This document shows positions 17,043 to 26,235 of a stretch of DNA of 64,000 bases, one piece after another. Below the pieces are notes generated by a model. That model was not told the origin of the DNA. It was given only the letters and a program-made list of their open reading frames with translations, and did no database searches. Numbering within the stretch: position 1 is the first letter of the stretch; each line of letters begins with the position of its first letter. The position numbers were made by a program, and so were the translations under genes. Source of the DNA: Skermanella mucosa (GTDB taxonomy: Bacteria > Pseudomonadota > Alphaproteobacteria > Azospirillales > Azospirillaceae); NCBI RefSeq assembly GCF_016765655.2, contig NZ_CP086107.1:604739-668738 (forward strand). The letters run 5' to 3'.

Positions 17043-18290
17043 TCATGCGAGGCCGTTCGAGCGGAACCAAGCGGCGCGCCCAAGAACGTCCCGGCTGTAG
17101 TTCCTGCCGGTCGTGATGCCGTCGATCACCTCTGCCGCAGCCGGCAAGAGCTTCCTGACGCCCTCGTAGCCGGCGTTGTAAGCCGCCAGAGCAGCGGCGG
17201 TCGCCGCGAAATCGTCCATGCCGGGAAAGTCCGCGCGTATCCGAGCCAGGTTTTCGGCCAGCAGCGCCGTGCCATAGTGGATGTTGGCGGCGGGATCCTC
17301 CCAGCCTGACGCGCGCGCGAAGGGGTGCCAGTCCCAATCGATCTGCAACAGCCCGCGGCCGAAGCCCCGGCCATCCGGCGGCAGCCCTCCGGTCCGGTCG
17401 CCCCGCGGGTTGCGCGCCATGAAGTCGCCGGTGCCTTCCGGGCCTGTCGGCTTCAAGCTGCGCCCCCAGGCGGACTCCCGCGAGCCGAGACCCGCGATCA
17501 ACGCCGTGCCTGTCCCGTGCTTTGCCGCCGCGGCGTCGATGATCGCCCGGAAGGCTCCTAACGCCTCAAGGTCGCGGCGCAACTCGGCGAGCTGTCCGGG
17601 GCTGAGGCTGACATCCGGCAGGATCGCCGCAGGACCGGCCGCCGGCACCGGCGCGTCGTGCCAGGGCATCCCGTGGGGGCGTATGACGGCGTGAAGGCTG
17701 CTGCGCCGGTTGATCGGCCAGTAGCGAACCTTGGCGCCCTGTTGCAGCGCGACCTCCTCGGTCCGGGTCGTCTCGTCGCCGCCGCCGGCCTCGATCATCT
17801 GCGTGGCATCGACACAGATACCGACATGATGGATCCGGCTCTCCGTGCCGAAGAAGGCGAGGTCGCCGAGGTCGGCGGCTTGGCCTTGCTCCAGCTTGCG
17901 TCCTCGTCCGGATGCGCCGAAGTGGCTGAAAAGCTCGTGCGCCGTCTGGTCGCCCGGCGGGTCGAGACCGAGGCCGGAAAGGGCATACTGGGCGAAACCC
18001 GAACAGTCATACGACTCGGGGCCGTCGGCGCCCCAGATGTATGGCTTGCCCAGCTTGAGTTCGAGACGCTGGAGGAAGGCTTGACGGGCAGATTCGGTGT
18101 GTCGCACCTCGCTCAACTCAGCTCCGACGGCTGCATTCAGGGACGGGCCGGCGACCAGGCAACGGAGCGTCCAGAGACCGTCCGGTTGCGGGATCGTTTC
18201 AGGAATGCCCCGGTCGAGGTCGCGGCAGATGAAGATATCGTCCTGCAGCTGTGACCATTTCCTGTTGCGGAGTGTGTAGCGCGTCGGCAT
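17043..18290 (-). CDS. NlpC/P60 peptidase fused to a lysozyme-like domain
   Basis: Two-domain peptidoglycan hydrolase of 415 residues. The NlpC/P60 domain (about 68-200) shows YDCSGF with Cys96 and IHHVGICVD with His155. The C-terminal half (about 235-405) resembles a lytic transglycosylase/lysozyme: GSRESAWG with a candidate Glu, GRGLLQIDWDWHPFA and AAYNAGYEGVRKLL. Such bifunctional enzymes cut both the peptide and the glycan and occur in conjugation systems, phage tails and secreted effectors. There is no signal peptide. It lies 13 nt behind the lipoprotein gene and 68 nt ahead of the HEAT-repeat gene, so the three are probably one transcript and may act together. Confidence 0.8.
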   Translation of the reverse strand: MPTRYTLRNRKWSQLQDDIFICRDLDRGIPETIPQPDGLWTLRCLVAGPSLNAAVGAELSEVRHTESARQAFLQRLELKLGKPYIWGADGPESYDCSGFAQYALSGLGLDPPGDQTAHELFSHFGASGRGRKLEQGQAADLGDLAFFGTESRIHHVGICVDATQMIEAGGGDETTRTEEVALQQGAKVRYWPINRRSSLHAVIRPHGMPWHDAPVPAAGPAAILPDVSLSPGQLAELRRDLEALGAFRAIIDAAAAKHGTGTALIAGLGSRESAWGRSLKPTGPEGTGDFMARNPRGDRTGGLPPDGRGFGRGLLQIDWDWHPFARASGWEDPAANIHYGTALLAENLARIRADFPGMDDFAATAAALAAYNAGYEGVRKLLPAAAEVIDGITTGRNYSRDVLGRAAWFRSNGLA

Positions 18291-18303
18291 GTGGCGTCAC
18301 CCA

Positions 18304-19356
18304 TTAGAGCTTGAGTTCTTCAGCGATCTTGCGGCGCAGGTCGGCGTAGATTCGGTCGCGGAGTACCGGGGTGAAATGCTGGACATCCAGATCCGGTGCG
18401 ACTTTTTGCAGGGCCGCTCTGAATTTATCCACGTTTCCCGGCTGCTTAATGAAGGCGATCAGCCGGTCCTGAACCGCTTCATCCGCTGCGGTCGTTCCGG
18501 TTTGGATCAGTACGTCGCGGATACCGATGCCGATTTCCGGCGGTACTCCGGATTGCAGTGTCAATGCCTCGGGGTTGGCCCGCTGTACGGCCTTCGTCAC
18601 CTGCGTCTCGATCGAGGCGGGTAGACAGAAGGAGATGTAGCGCTGGATCGCCCAGAACGCCGTGGGACGGTTCCTGTACTGGCCTGACTCCAGTTCGATC
18701 AAATAGACTGCCTGCATGGTCTTGACGAGGCTCCGCACGGCGGAGGGATCGAGACTGTAGAGAAGACCGCTGCCGATGTTCTCCGTCGTCGCCGTCGCCA
18801 GCCCGAACCCCACCGCCGTGATTGCGATGGCCTCCGCCGCGGCGTTCGCGATGCCCAGGATTGCGGCCGTCGCCGTTCCGGCCAAGCCGATCTGGTTGAT
18901 GGTACGATCTTTTGCGCGGTCTACCCAAAAAAGCGCATTCATGTAGCGTTCACATTTCTGGTCGGCGAGCGCGATTCCCGCCCAAACGATCGGGGGCCAT
19001 TGCTCGGGCGTGAGATCTGTGGTGCGTTTGCAACCAGCTGGGGATTCCGCGATCTCGTAGCCGTCCTTATCGAGCTTGCAAGGTAGGATATTGGCCGACA
19101 GCATGAGGTCGCGGAGGACCTTCTGCTGATTCTCGACGTAGCTCGTCACTTCGACAGCCGGAAGCTCCATACCGCCGCCATCGAGGAGGCCCCGCAGGTC
19201 TTCGGTCCGCTGGCAACCGGTCGTCAATAGGGCTATCGTGCTTGCAACTGCGACACCTAGCCAATCGGATCTGCGTGTCGAACCGGAGGTCGCTGCATCC
19301 GCCTTGCTGGCTGATTGGACTGCGTCGGCAGATTTCAAGAACAACCGTTCAAGCAT
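18304..19356 (-). CDS. putative lipoprotein of unknown function
   Basis: Unrecognised protein of about 350 residues. A hydrophobic stretch ending in IALLTTGCQ resembles a lipobox, but it starts about 30 residues in, so either the true start is later or the N-terminus is unusual. A Gly/Ala-rich hydrophobic region (GLAGTATAAILGIANAAAEA, ITAVGFGLATA, about residues 155-195) could be a membrane hairpin. The C-terminus is helical and charged. First gene of the three-gene operon with the NlpC/P60-lysozyme and HEAT-repeat genes. A longer in-frame start at 19515 is possible, but the extra sequence is Ser-rich without a ribosome site I trust. Confidence 0.55.
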   Translation of the reverse strand: MLERLFLKSADAVQSASKADAATSGSTRRSDWLGVAVASTIALLTTGCQRTEDLRGLLDGGGMELPAVEVTSYVENQQKVLRDLMLSANILPCKLDKDGYEIAESPAGCKRTTDLTPEQWPPIVWAGIALADQKCERYMNALFWVDRAKDRTINQIGLAGTATAAILGIANAAAEAIAITAVGFGLATATTENIGSGLLYSLDPSAVRSLVKTMQAVYLIELESGQYRNRPTAFWAIQRYISFCLPASIETQVTKAVQRANPEALTLQSGVPPEIGIGIRDVLIQTGTTAADEAVQDRLIAFIKQPGNVDKFRAALQKVAPDLDVQHFTPVLRDRIYADLRRKIAEELKL

Positions 19357-19764
19357 GGGGTATAGTGGATTGAGTCGTGTCGCTGCGGTGACCGAGACTG
19401 ATCTATTTGTTTTAATACTGGCGCGTATCGACGTCCTTCTACTAAGAAATATTGAAAAACATTGGCTGATTGATGTTGAAGGGGAGCATTTATTGTTTTG
19501 ACTGCAAGACATCATATTAGTTTCCTATGATTAAAAATTCATGATCAATAATAATATTTGGCAAAAAGTCGGAAATGACTCGGCCTATTAGGTGCATATA
19601 CTCGTCCGATAGAAGTTCAAACTTGCATAGCCCTAAGTAGTAATGCGAAATATATTAATTAACAAATTTGGCTGTAATTGGTTGTATGGGTGTTTGGTGT
19701 CAAGCCGGTAATCATTGTCGGGCTCCGTCAGTTCGGTTGTGCTACAGGGCTGGAAGAGCAAGTC
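19357..19764. other. AT-rich intergenic stretch, no gene seen
   Basis: The stretch around 19.38-19.68 kb is clearly richer in A+T than the flanks and contains no supported gene. It may hold the promoter of the lipoprotein operon; I cannot name a specific box with confidence. Confidence 0.4.
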
Positions 19765-20280
19765 AAGGTAGTTGTCGCCTGTGTCATGCGGCCGCGCCGG
19801 TCTTTTGCTTGGCGCGGGGTGCGGCTGTGATGGCGGCGTCCCGCTCCGGATTGAGGGTGACGGCGCCGATGGGCGACCAGTTGCGCGTCCTCCCGCTCTA
19901 CCGGCTCGGGTTGCGCTCCTTGGCGCGCCGGTAAAGGTCGTGACGGGCGGCCGGGATCTCGCGGTCTCGCCTGGCGTGGCGCTGGGCGGGGGTGACGTAT
20001 CGGATGCCGCCGTGGCGGTGCTCGTCGTTGTACCAGCCGACGAAGGCCTTGCCCAGGCACGGGCCTCGTCGAGGCCGGCGAACCCGTGGGCGGGCAACTC
20101 GATTGTGGCAGCCCAGCGGATGGCGCGGCCGAGGCGGCAGTAGCACGACCATCCGCTCCCACAAACCATCCGGGATCCGCCAGCCACTGTCCTGAATCAT
20201 CTGACCCATCGCTCTCCTCCAAAGCTGAGGGGCTTCGAAAAAGCAACAGTCAGGCCGCCAAATCCTCCCTACCGGGATAG
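19765..20280 (-). pseudogene. chimeric transposase remnant (IS5-type start, IS3-type end)
   Basis: A minus-strand frame at 19898-20209 begins with DSGWRIPDGLWERMVVLLPP, the N-terminus of IS5-family transposases, then switches after about 35 residues to AFVGWYNDEHRHGGIRYVTP, the C-terminal signature of IS3-family OrfB. The following DNA to about 19.77 kb matches the IS3 end seen at 15.1 kb. This is a deletion join between two unrelated elements, not a working gene. Confidence 0.65.
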
Positions 20281-20323
20281 GCTCTTAAGCGTCGTCAGAG
20301 GCAGCATCTTGAGCCCAGACAAA

Positions 20324-21676
20324 TCAGCTTTGGGTAGTCTTGTCACCACCTCCGAGCGGCGCACTTGTCTGCTGGATTTCCTTCGGAGGCTGCGGCCCCG
20401 TCTTCTCCAGCAGGTCGGGAACCAATCGCTCGAGGAAACCGGCTACGAAGCCCACGACCAGAACTGCTTGCCATGACATGCCTAGCCCGATTATCCGCAT
20501 ACCACCCACCGTAATCTCGGGCAAAATGCCGGAGGTGAGGCCCATGAGCAGAAAGCCTGCGCAGATCATGCCGATGGTCAGCCTTAACGCGCCTTCGGCG
20601 ACGTTGCTCCACCGGTATAGATCGATCGCTACCGTCCGGTTGCGGATACCAATGCCTATTGACAGCAGCGCCCCGACGATGCCCGCTCTGCCCGCGAGCC
20701 ATAGATTGTCCGCTGGATTATTGAAAGGCAAAAGACTGTATTGGACTTGGGAGAGGACGGCGATGCCAAGTAACGCGCAGATTGCAGCCCATACGAGATA
20801 CTGAATACGGCCATCGGCACTACGCTGTAGGAGGGCATCCGCATATGCCTTTGCCAATATGTTCTTGGCCGTATCGTCGCAATCATCCTCAAGGCACTGG
20901 TGCAATGCTGTGGCCATTCGCTGATCGTAACTGGCGCGCTTCGCTTCAGGCATGCCCTCCAGCAGTGCATTGAGGTCCGCCTTGCCGGTACCGAGAGCCA
21001 GAATGTCCTTCCGTTGGGTCTTTGCTAATCCCTCGTCGTCCGAGAATTGGATCATGACTTCGCCACCAGACTTGTAGATGGCGTACTCGTCGCGTTGCTT
21101 AACATAGACTTTAGTAATCTTTTGGTCGCGCATGTCGAACCTGCCGCAAGCGACCACGGCGACACGATCCACCTTTTTCCGTGGGTTGGCAGCGAACTCA
21201 GCTTCTACCCTCGCCAGTTCTGTCGTTCGGCGCGCCCTGCGCTCGGCTTCACTTTCCGCGTCCTCCCGCAATGCGTCAGCCTCGCGCCGTGCCCGAGCGG
21301 CCTCAGCACGGGCGAAGGCAACGTCTGCCGCTGCTTGGTCGGCCTCCAGCTTAAAGAATTCAGCCTCAGCCCTCGCTTCTGCGGCGTTCCTGACGGCCGT
21401 CTCGGCCTGTACGCGTGCGAGGTCGGCGTCAGCCTTCGCAGCTGCGGCTTTGCTCAACGCATCTGCCACCGCGCTACCTGCTTCCATAGCCCGTTGGAGA
21501 CTGTCCTTGACAAAAGGACACGTTTTTGGAAATCCGTCACATTCCTGCAGGATGAGATCTTTCGCATCAGTCAAATCTATATTGGTACTGATACTGTCTG
21601 ACTGTGCTCCTGCATCGTCATCCGTTATCATCTCATCGGCGGATCTGTTATTTTCGCTTGCATTGTCCTCTGGCAT
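20324..21676 (-). CDS. coiled-coil protein with four C-terminal membrane helices
   Basis: Unrecognised protein of 450 residues. An acidic N-terminus is followed by a long Ala/Glu/Arg-rich coiled coil (about residues 60-160), a small soluble domain (VAVVACGRFDMRDQK ... DEYAIYKSGGEVMIQFSDDE) and four hydrophobic segments in the last 160 residues (YLVWAAICALLGIAVLSQV, AGIVGALLSIGIGI, RLTIGMICAGFLLMGL, AVLVVGFVAGFLERL). I chose the ATG at 21676, with AGGAGG 7 nt upstream; the TTG at 21682 is too close to that site. It follows the lipase-like gene by 216 nt on the same strand. A membrane sensor or pore-like partner is a guess. Confidence 0.6.
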   Translation of the reverse strand: MPEDNASENNRSADEMITDDDAGAQSDSISTNIDLTDAKDLILQECDGFPKTCPFVKDSLQRAMEAGSAVADALSKAAAAKADADLARVQAETAVRNAAEARAEAEFFKLEADQAAADVAFARAEAARARREADALREDAESEAERRARRTTELARVEAEFAANPRKKVDRVAVVACGRFDMRDQKITKVYVKQRDEYAIYKSGGEVMIQFSDDEGLAKTQRKDILALGTGKADLNALLEGMPEAKRASYDQRMATALHQCLEDDCDDTAKNILAKAYADALLQRSADGRIQYLVWAAICALLGIAVLSQVQYSLLPFNNPADNLWLAGRAGIVGALLSIGIGIRNRTVAIDLYRWSNVAEGALRLTIGMICAGFLLMGLTSGILPEITVGGMRIIGLGMSWQAVLVVGFVAGFLERLVPDLLEKTGPQPPKEIQQTSAPLGGGDKTTQS

Positions 21677-21892
21677 TTTCAATCCTCCTTTTTACCAGGC
21701 ATCTGGCGATTACATACCAGATGTTTACGTCAAGAAGTTAGTTGTGAACGGACTCTAGAAGGATTGTAACTATGTCTAGCATCTAATCGCTATTATTTTT
21801 ATCCGGATTGTATTGATCTGCATCATTTCTCTCTCGGTTCCTGAAGCGCATGTTGACCGAGAAACTACGCGCTTGATGTCTAGGAAGAATTT

Positions 21893-23209
21893 CTAAAACT
21901 CGTGATCGATGGTGTCGACCTGCTGCAGCAGCCCATTTGCATCCTCATGCGACTCTGTCGCCACTAACCTGACAGTCGCGACCGGCAGGCCGGGAGCTTT
22001 GAACGAAAGTCGATAAACTCCTTCTGTTTCAAGCGAAGGAAGACTCAGTTGGATGCTTTTGCTTTCGCTGGCAATCGGCGGGAGCTGCGTGTCGTAAACT
22101 ACTGCGCCGGACTTCAATTCAATCAGCTTCACCTGCCCGGAGACATTCTTCAGGGAAAAGGTGGCCGCCAGAGTGACCGGCACACGATCCCTTGGCCGTA
22201 TGTCCCGCCAAGTCGGGAAGAGCTGCAGAACTGGCGGTATCGCCCTGGACGGCTGCTCCAGAATCTCGCGCAGGTGGGCGTGCAGCAGCACATCCCCGAC
22301 GATGCCCACATGGTCGGAAGCGTACCTGCTGCTGGGCAGATGTGAAAACCGTTGGGGCAAAGCGCTCCAAAGCGGTACCGTGCCATCTCCTGGCTCGGTC
22401 ATCCCGTCGATGACGCCCGATGCGTTGATGCGCAGCTGGCCGATCGTGTTATGTTTGTCGCCGACGGCCAGATAATAAGCAACGCTATTGGGCGTATCGA
22501 AATGGCCAAGAATTTTATGGACGCGCTCCAGCGCCTTGATCCCGCTCCCCTGCAAATTGAATTTGGCGGCGGTCTCGACGAGAGAATTGGGGCTCCCGCC
22601 TGTCTCGTCGTAACAGTCGTATCCGGGAGCCGGAAGAAGTTGATATCCGCTCGGAAACTTCTCCGGATTGGACCCGAGCATTTTCATATTGCCGCCTGAC
22701 ATGAAAAAGCTGGAAAGGCCATTCTGCCCCACAAGCCGCAGGAGAGCTAGAGGAGCTCCCAAGTGAGGGACGGCGATTGCGACGAATTTTGTAATACGTC
22801 CGAACCAAGCTTCGTCATCGTGGCGGCCCGATTCAAGCAGCAAGCGTGAGATAAGTCCTCCCATGCTATGGCCGATCAGGACAATTTCATTGCCGTCATC
22901 TATCCTGTTCAGGAACTTGGCTAAAAGATCGCTCTGCTGTATCAGGTCCAGGCGCCAGTCGTAGTGGTAGGCTTCAACCCTAACTCCTGACATTTTTATT
23001 AGAGCCGATATGAGATCACCGTAAACCTTTCCCAGGCAGGGGGCTCTCTCAATTATTCTTCCATGTTTGCACTGCTCATCCAGCAGATAGCGAACCAGAG
23101 TGTCGCCGGCAATCGGTCGCGTCATCATCCCGGGCGGCCAGATCATTTCACCGTCCGAGTTGATCATCTGAACGCCAAAAATCCCGGGTACCACAACGAC
23201 GGTAGTCAT
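21893..23209 (-). CDS. lipase/acyltransferase-like alpha/beta hydrolase (LCAT-type)
   Basis: Probable lipid-acting hydrolase of 438 residues related to lecithin:cholesterol acyltransferase/PGAP1-type enzymes. It opens with VVVVPGIFGVQM, an oxyanion-hole region, then has the nucleophile elbow GHSMGG, a likely Asp in GDGTVPLWSAL and a likely His in SDHVGI, giving a full triad. The last 110 residues look like a beta-sandwich domain (VPVTLAATFSLKNVSGQVKL). No signal peptide is present, so it acts in the cytoplasm or is exported by another route. ATG at 23209 follows GGGAGGGGAG. It precedes the coiled-coil/four-TM gene and may form a pair with it. Confidence 0.7.
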   Translation of the reverse strand: MTTVVVVPGIFGVQMINSDGEMIWPPGMMTRPIAGDTLVRYLLDEQCKHGRIIERAPCLGKVYGDLISALIKMSGVRVEAYHYDWRLDLIQQSDLLAKFLNRIDDGNEIVLIGHSMGGLISRLLLESGRHDDEAWFGRITKFVAIAVPHLGAPLALLRLVGQNGLSSFFMSGGNMKMLGSNPEKFPSGYQLLPAPGYDCYDETGGSPNSLVETAAKFNLQGSGIKALERVHKILGHFDTPNSVAYYLAVGDKHNTIGQLRINASGVIDGMTEPGDGTVPLWSALPQRFSHLPSSRYASDHVGIVGDVLLHAHLREILEQPSRAIPPVLQLFPTWRDIRPRDRVPVTLAATFSLKNVSGQVKLIELKSGAVVYDTQLPPIASESKSIQLSLPSLETEGVYRLSFKAPGLPVATVRLVATESHEDANGLLQQVDTIDHEF

Positions 23210-23554
23210 TCCGATCTCCCCTCCCGCCAGGAAAGCATCCGTCCAGATTACGCTTGGCAGCAATATTCCCTTCGGTGGTATATCCGGATATCACAACCTT
23301 GGCTGGTTCTGTTGGAGATTCCGTCAGGTCTCGCGCCAGATGCTCTGGTGATCTTACCCGCGTGCAGCGCCTCTCATACCAACGGCGGGTGAAGGCTTCC
23401 AATTCTAGGATTTCAGACGAAAGCTGGCCACCAATGGAACTGTGTTGAGGATTTGATCCTGTCGTCATCAGAGCTGGCTCGGGAAATCTGAACATCGGGA
23501 TAAGTGGAGTTTCTGCCTGAAAGCGGCCAGTATGCGTGCCGCACAGGAGAGACC
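23210..23554. other. no recognisable gene
   Basis: Region between the lipase-like gene and the IS3 remnant. It probably includes the promoter of the minus-strand lipase gene and, towards 23.5 kb, the left end of the IS3-type element, but no clear inverted repeat can be matched because the right end is lost. Confidence 0.4.
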
Positions 23555-24261
23555 ATGACGAGACGACCGCGCCGGAACCACACACCGGCTTTCAAGGCGA
23601 AGGTGGCTTTGGCCGCCGTCAAGGGCGAGAAGACGCTGGCCGAGTTGGCTCAGCAGTTCGATATTCATCCCAACCAGATCACCTAATGGAAGGCGCAGCT
23701 TCTCGACGGAGCAGCAGGGGTATTTGGATCGGACAGTCGCGGCGACAGTTCGGGGCCGGCGGTGGATCTGACGGTGCTGCATGCAAAGATCGGAGAGTTG
23801 ACGCTGGAGAACGATTTTTTGGCCGGCGCGCTCAGCAAAGCGGGTTTGCTGAGCGCAAAGCGATGATCGACCGCTCGCATGATCTGCCGATCACCAGACA
23901 GGCCAGGATGCTCAACGTCAGCCGGGGCAGCGTCTATTACCTGCCACGTCCAGCTTCGGCCGCCGACCTCGCGCTGAATGCGCCGGATGGACGAACTGCA
24001 TCTCGATTATCCGTTCGCGGGCAGCCGCATGCTGCGTGATCTGCTGACGGCTGAGGGCTTCCAGGTTGGCCGCCGACATGTTGCCACGCTGATGAAGCGG
24101 ATGAGGATCCAGGCTGTTTACCGCAAGCCCAACACCTCGAAACCGGCGCCGGGGCACAGGATCTATCCGTATCTCCTGCGCAATCTGCCGGTCACGAGTC
24201 CCAACCAGGTATGGGCCATGGACCTGACCTACATTCCCATGGCACGCGGCTCGAGCTATGG
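23555..24261 (+). pseudogene. broken IS3-family transposase genes (orfA and orfB)
   Basis: orfA starts at 23555 (MTRRPRRNHTPAFKAKVALAA ... QQFDIHPNQIT) and is stopped by TAA at 23684-23686 where related proteins have Glu or Gln before WKAQLL; the frame then continues to AKIGELTLENDFLAGAL. orfB (MIDRSHDLPITRQARML ... YYLPRP) has a 1-nt insertion near 23967 and resumes with MRRMDELHLDYPFAGSRML, going on to NQVWAMDLTYIPMARGS. It is then cut by the IS256-family element. Three separate lesions show old decay. Confidence 0.85.
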
Positions 24262-25643
24262 GGGAAACTGGGTGATGACGAGGTGAGGAAGGTGGCGTAA
24301 CGAGGTAGGTGCTTGACGCCTGCCAGAACCTCCACGAGGGAGCGCTACGCCATGAACGAAGATACCAGCATTGTCCGGCTTCGCCAGCCCGAAGAGATCG
24401 ATGATCCCCTGACGGCCCTTCTCCGATCGGGAGCCCGCCAGTTGTTGGAGCAGGCCATCGAAGCCGAGGTGGCGGCTTTCCTGGCTGCCAGCAAAGACCT
24501 GAAGCTGGCCGACGGCCGGGACCGGTTGGTCCGGCATGGCCATGGACCGGAGCGCATGATCCAGACCGGGATTGGGCCGGTCGAGGTCCAGCGGATCAAG
24601 GTCCGTGATCGCGCTCCCGGTCCGGCAGCCGAGCGCATCCGGTTCAGCTCAGCCTTGCTGCCGCGCTGGGCGCGCCGGACGACCAGTCTCGACGCCCTGC
24701 TGCCAATCCTGTATCTGCGCGGCGTTTCAGCCGGTGATTTCCAGGAGGCGCTGAGCGTTCTGCTCGGCAAGGACGCGCCCAACCTGTCACCGGCGGTCAT
24801 CGCGCGGCTGAAGGAGAGCTGGGCGGACGACTACGCGCGCTGGCAGCGGCGGGACCTGTCGGCCCGGCGCTACGTCTATGTCTGGGCCGACGGCGTCTAC
24901 CTCCAGGCCCGCATGGAGCCTGCCGCCGAGTGCATGCTGGTGATGATCGGCGCCACGCCGGAGGGTAAAAAGGAACTGCTCGGCTTCCAGGTCGGCGTCC
25001 GCGAAAGCGCCCAGAGCTGGCGCGAACTGCTGATCGACCTGAAGGCCCGCGGGCTGGGAATCGCCCCGGAACTGGCGGTCGCCGATGGTGCTTTGGGCTT
25101 CTGGAAGGCGCTCGACGAGGTCTTCCCCGGCACGCGTCATCAGCGCTGCTGGTTTCATAAAAGTTCTAATGTTCTCAACAAGGTGGCGAAATCGCTCCAG
25201 CCCGCGGTCAAGCAGGACCTGCGGGAGATCTGGATGGCGCCCGACCTCAAGGCGGCGGAGCATGCCCTTGATACCTTCGAGAAGAAGTACGGCGCCAAGT
25301 ACTCCGGTGCCGTCGAATGCCTGACCAAAGATCGTGATGCCCTGCTGGCCTTCTACAGCTTCCCGGCCGAGCATTGGGATCACGTGCGGACCACAAACCC
25401 TATAGAAAGCGTCTTCGCCACAGTCCGGCACCGGACGGTCCGCACCAAGGGGGCGCTTTCCCAGGACACTGCCAAGCTCATGGTCTTCAAGCTGATCTCG
25501 GCAGCATCCAGAACTTGGCGGCGACTTCAGGGCGAAAACCAGTTGCCCAAGATCATCCAAGGCGTCAAATTCCGCGACGGCATCGAGGTCAGCGTGCCGA
25601 CATCACACAGCGCCGCCTGAACACCTCGTCACCCAAATTCCGC
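24262..25643. mobile_element. IS256-family insertion sequence (second copy)
   Basis: Imperfect inverted repeats (TGGGTGATGACGAGGTG near 24269; TGGGTGACGAGGTG in inverse near 25622-25636) bound one intact transposase gene. No clear target duplication is seen, and the two sides are parts of different genes (IS3 orfB on the left, a serine recombinase on the right), so a deletion next to the element is likely. Confidence 0.8.
24352..25620 (+). CDS. IS256-family (Mutator) transposase
   Basis: Full-length DDE transposase of about 422 residues. Recognisable blocks are YLRGVSAGDFQEALSVLLG, YVWADGVYLQARME with the first Asp, VADGALGFWKALDEVFPG, HQRCWFHKSSNVLNKVAKSL and TTNPIESVFATVRHRTVRT. The ATG at 24352 is preceded by GAGGGAGCG. 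It belongs to a different subgroup from the copy at 12.3 kb. No lesion is seen. Confidence 0.95.
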   Translation: MNEDTSIVRLRQPEEIDDPLTALLRSGARQLLEQAIEAEVAAFLAASKDLKLADGRDRLVRHGHGPERMIQTGIGPVEVQRIKVRDRAPGPAAERIRFSSALLPRWARRTTSLDALLPILYLRGVSAGDFQEALSVLLGKDAPNLSPAVIARLKESWADDYARWQRRDLSARRYVYVWADGVYLQARMEPAAECMLVMIGATPEGKKELLGFQVGVRESAQSWRELLIDLKARGLGIAPELAVADGALGFWKALDEVFPGTRHQRCWFHKSSNVLNKVAKSLQPAVKQDLREIWMAPDLKAAEHALDTFEKKYGAKYSGAVECLTKDRDALLAFYSFPAEHWDHVRTTNPIESVFATVRHRTVRTKGALSQDTAKLMVFKLISAASRTWRRLQGENQLPKIIQGVKFRDGIEVSVPTSHSAA

Positions 25644-26010
25644 TATAGCTCACTGCTCAGCGAGCGCTTCCGGTGCGGCAAACTCCAGAAGGCGCGGGCC
25701 GGGCAGTTCATCGGCCCCCATGCGCCTTACGGTTACCGTTACCGGCCACGCCAGGACGGCACGTGCGGCCAACTCGCCATCGACGACGAGGAGGCTGAAC
25801 TCGTGCGCACGCTTTACGATTGGTTGGTTGGGGAGAGCCTGACCCTGCGCCAGATCCTCAAGCGGCTGAACTTCGGCCCCTGGGTCCCGCGCTGCGGCCG
25901 GCGGCCATGGTCGCCCTCGACGTTCCACCACATCCTGTCCGACCCCGTCTACACCGGAACCGCTTACTCGAACCGCTACGAATACCTGCCGGCCCGCAAG
26001 CCCCGTAGCC
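25644..26010 (+). pseudogene. large serine recombinase fragment
   Basis: Reading frame with LQKARAGQFIGPHAPYGYRY, EEAELVRTLYDWLVGESLTL, RQILKRLNFGPWVPRCG and HHILSDPVYTGTAYSNRYEY, i.e. the recombinase domain that follows the resolvase catalytic domain in large serine integrases. The catalytic N-terminus is absent (removed at the IS256 junction) and the zinc-ribbon C-terminus is replaced by unrelated low-complexity sequence. Remnant of an integrated element. Confidence 0.8.
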
Positions 26011-26235
26011 GCAGCAGGGCGACTCGATCCAGCCGAACCGAACCGAGAACCCGACTGCCGCTCTCGTCGTAGCTCTCGATCATCACCGCACCGGGCGAGT
26101 TGGCCGGCGCGAGCACCAGAGCAGGCAGCCACCCTCGACCTGTTGCGCCACCGGGTTCTGGAGGCCGCATGACGTCGGAGAAAGCGCATGGTGGAAATGC
26201 ACTCACCGCTTGTGCATCGGGAATACGGATGGACC

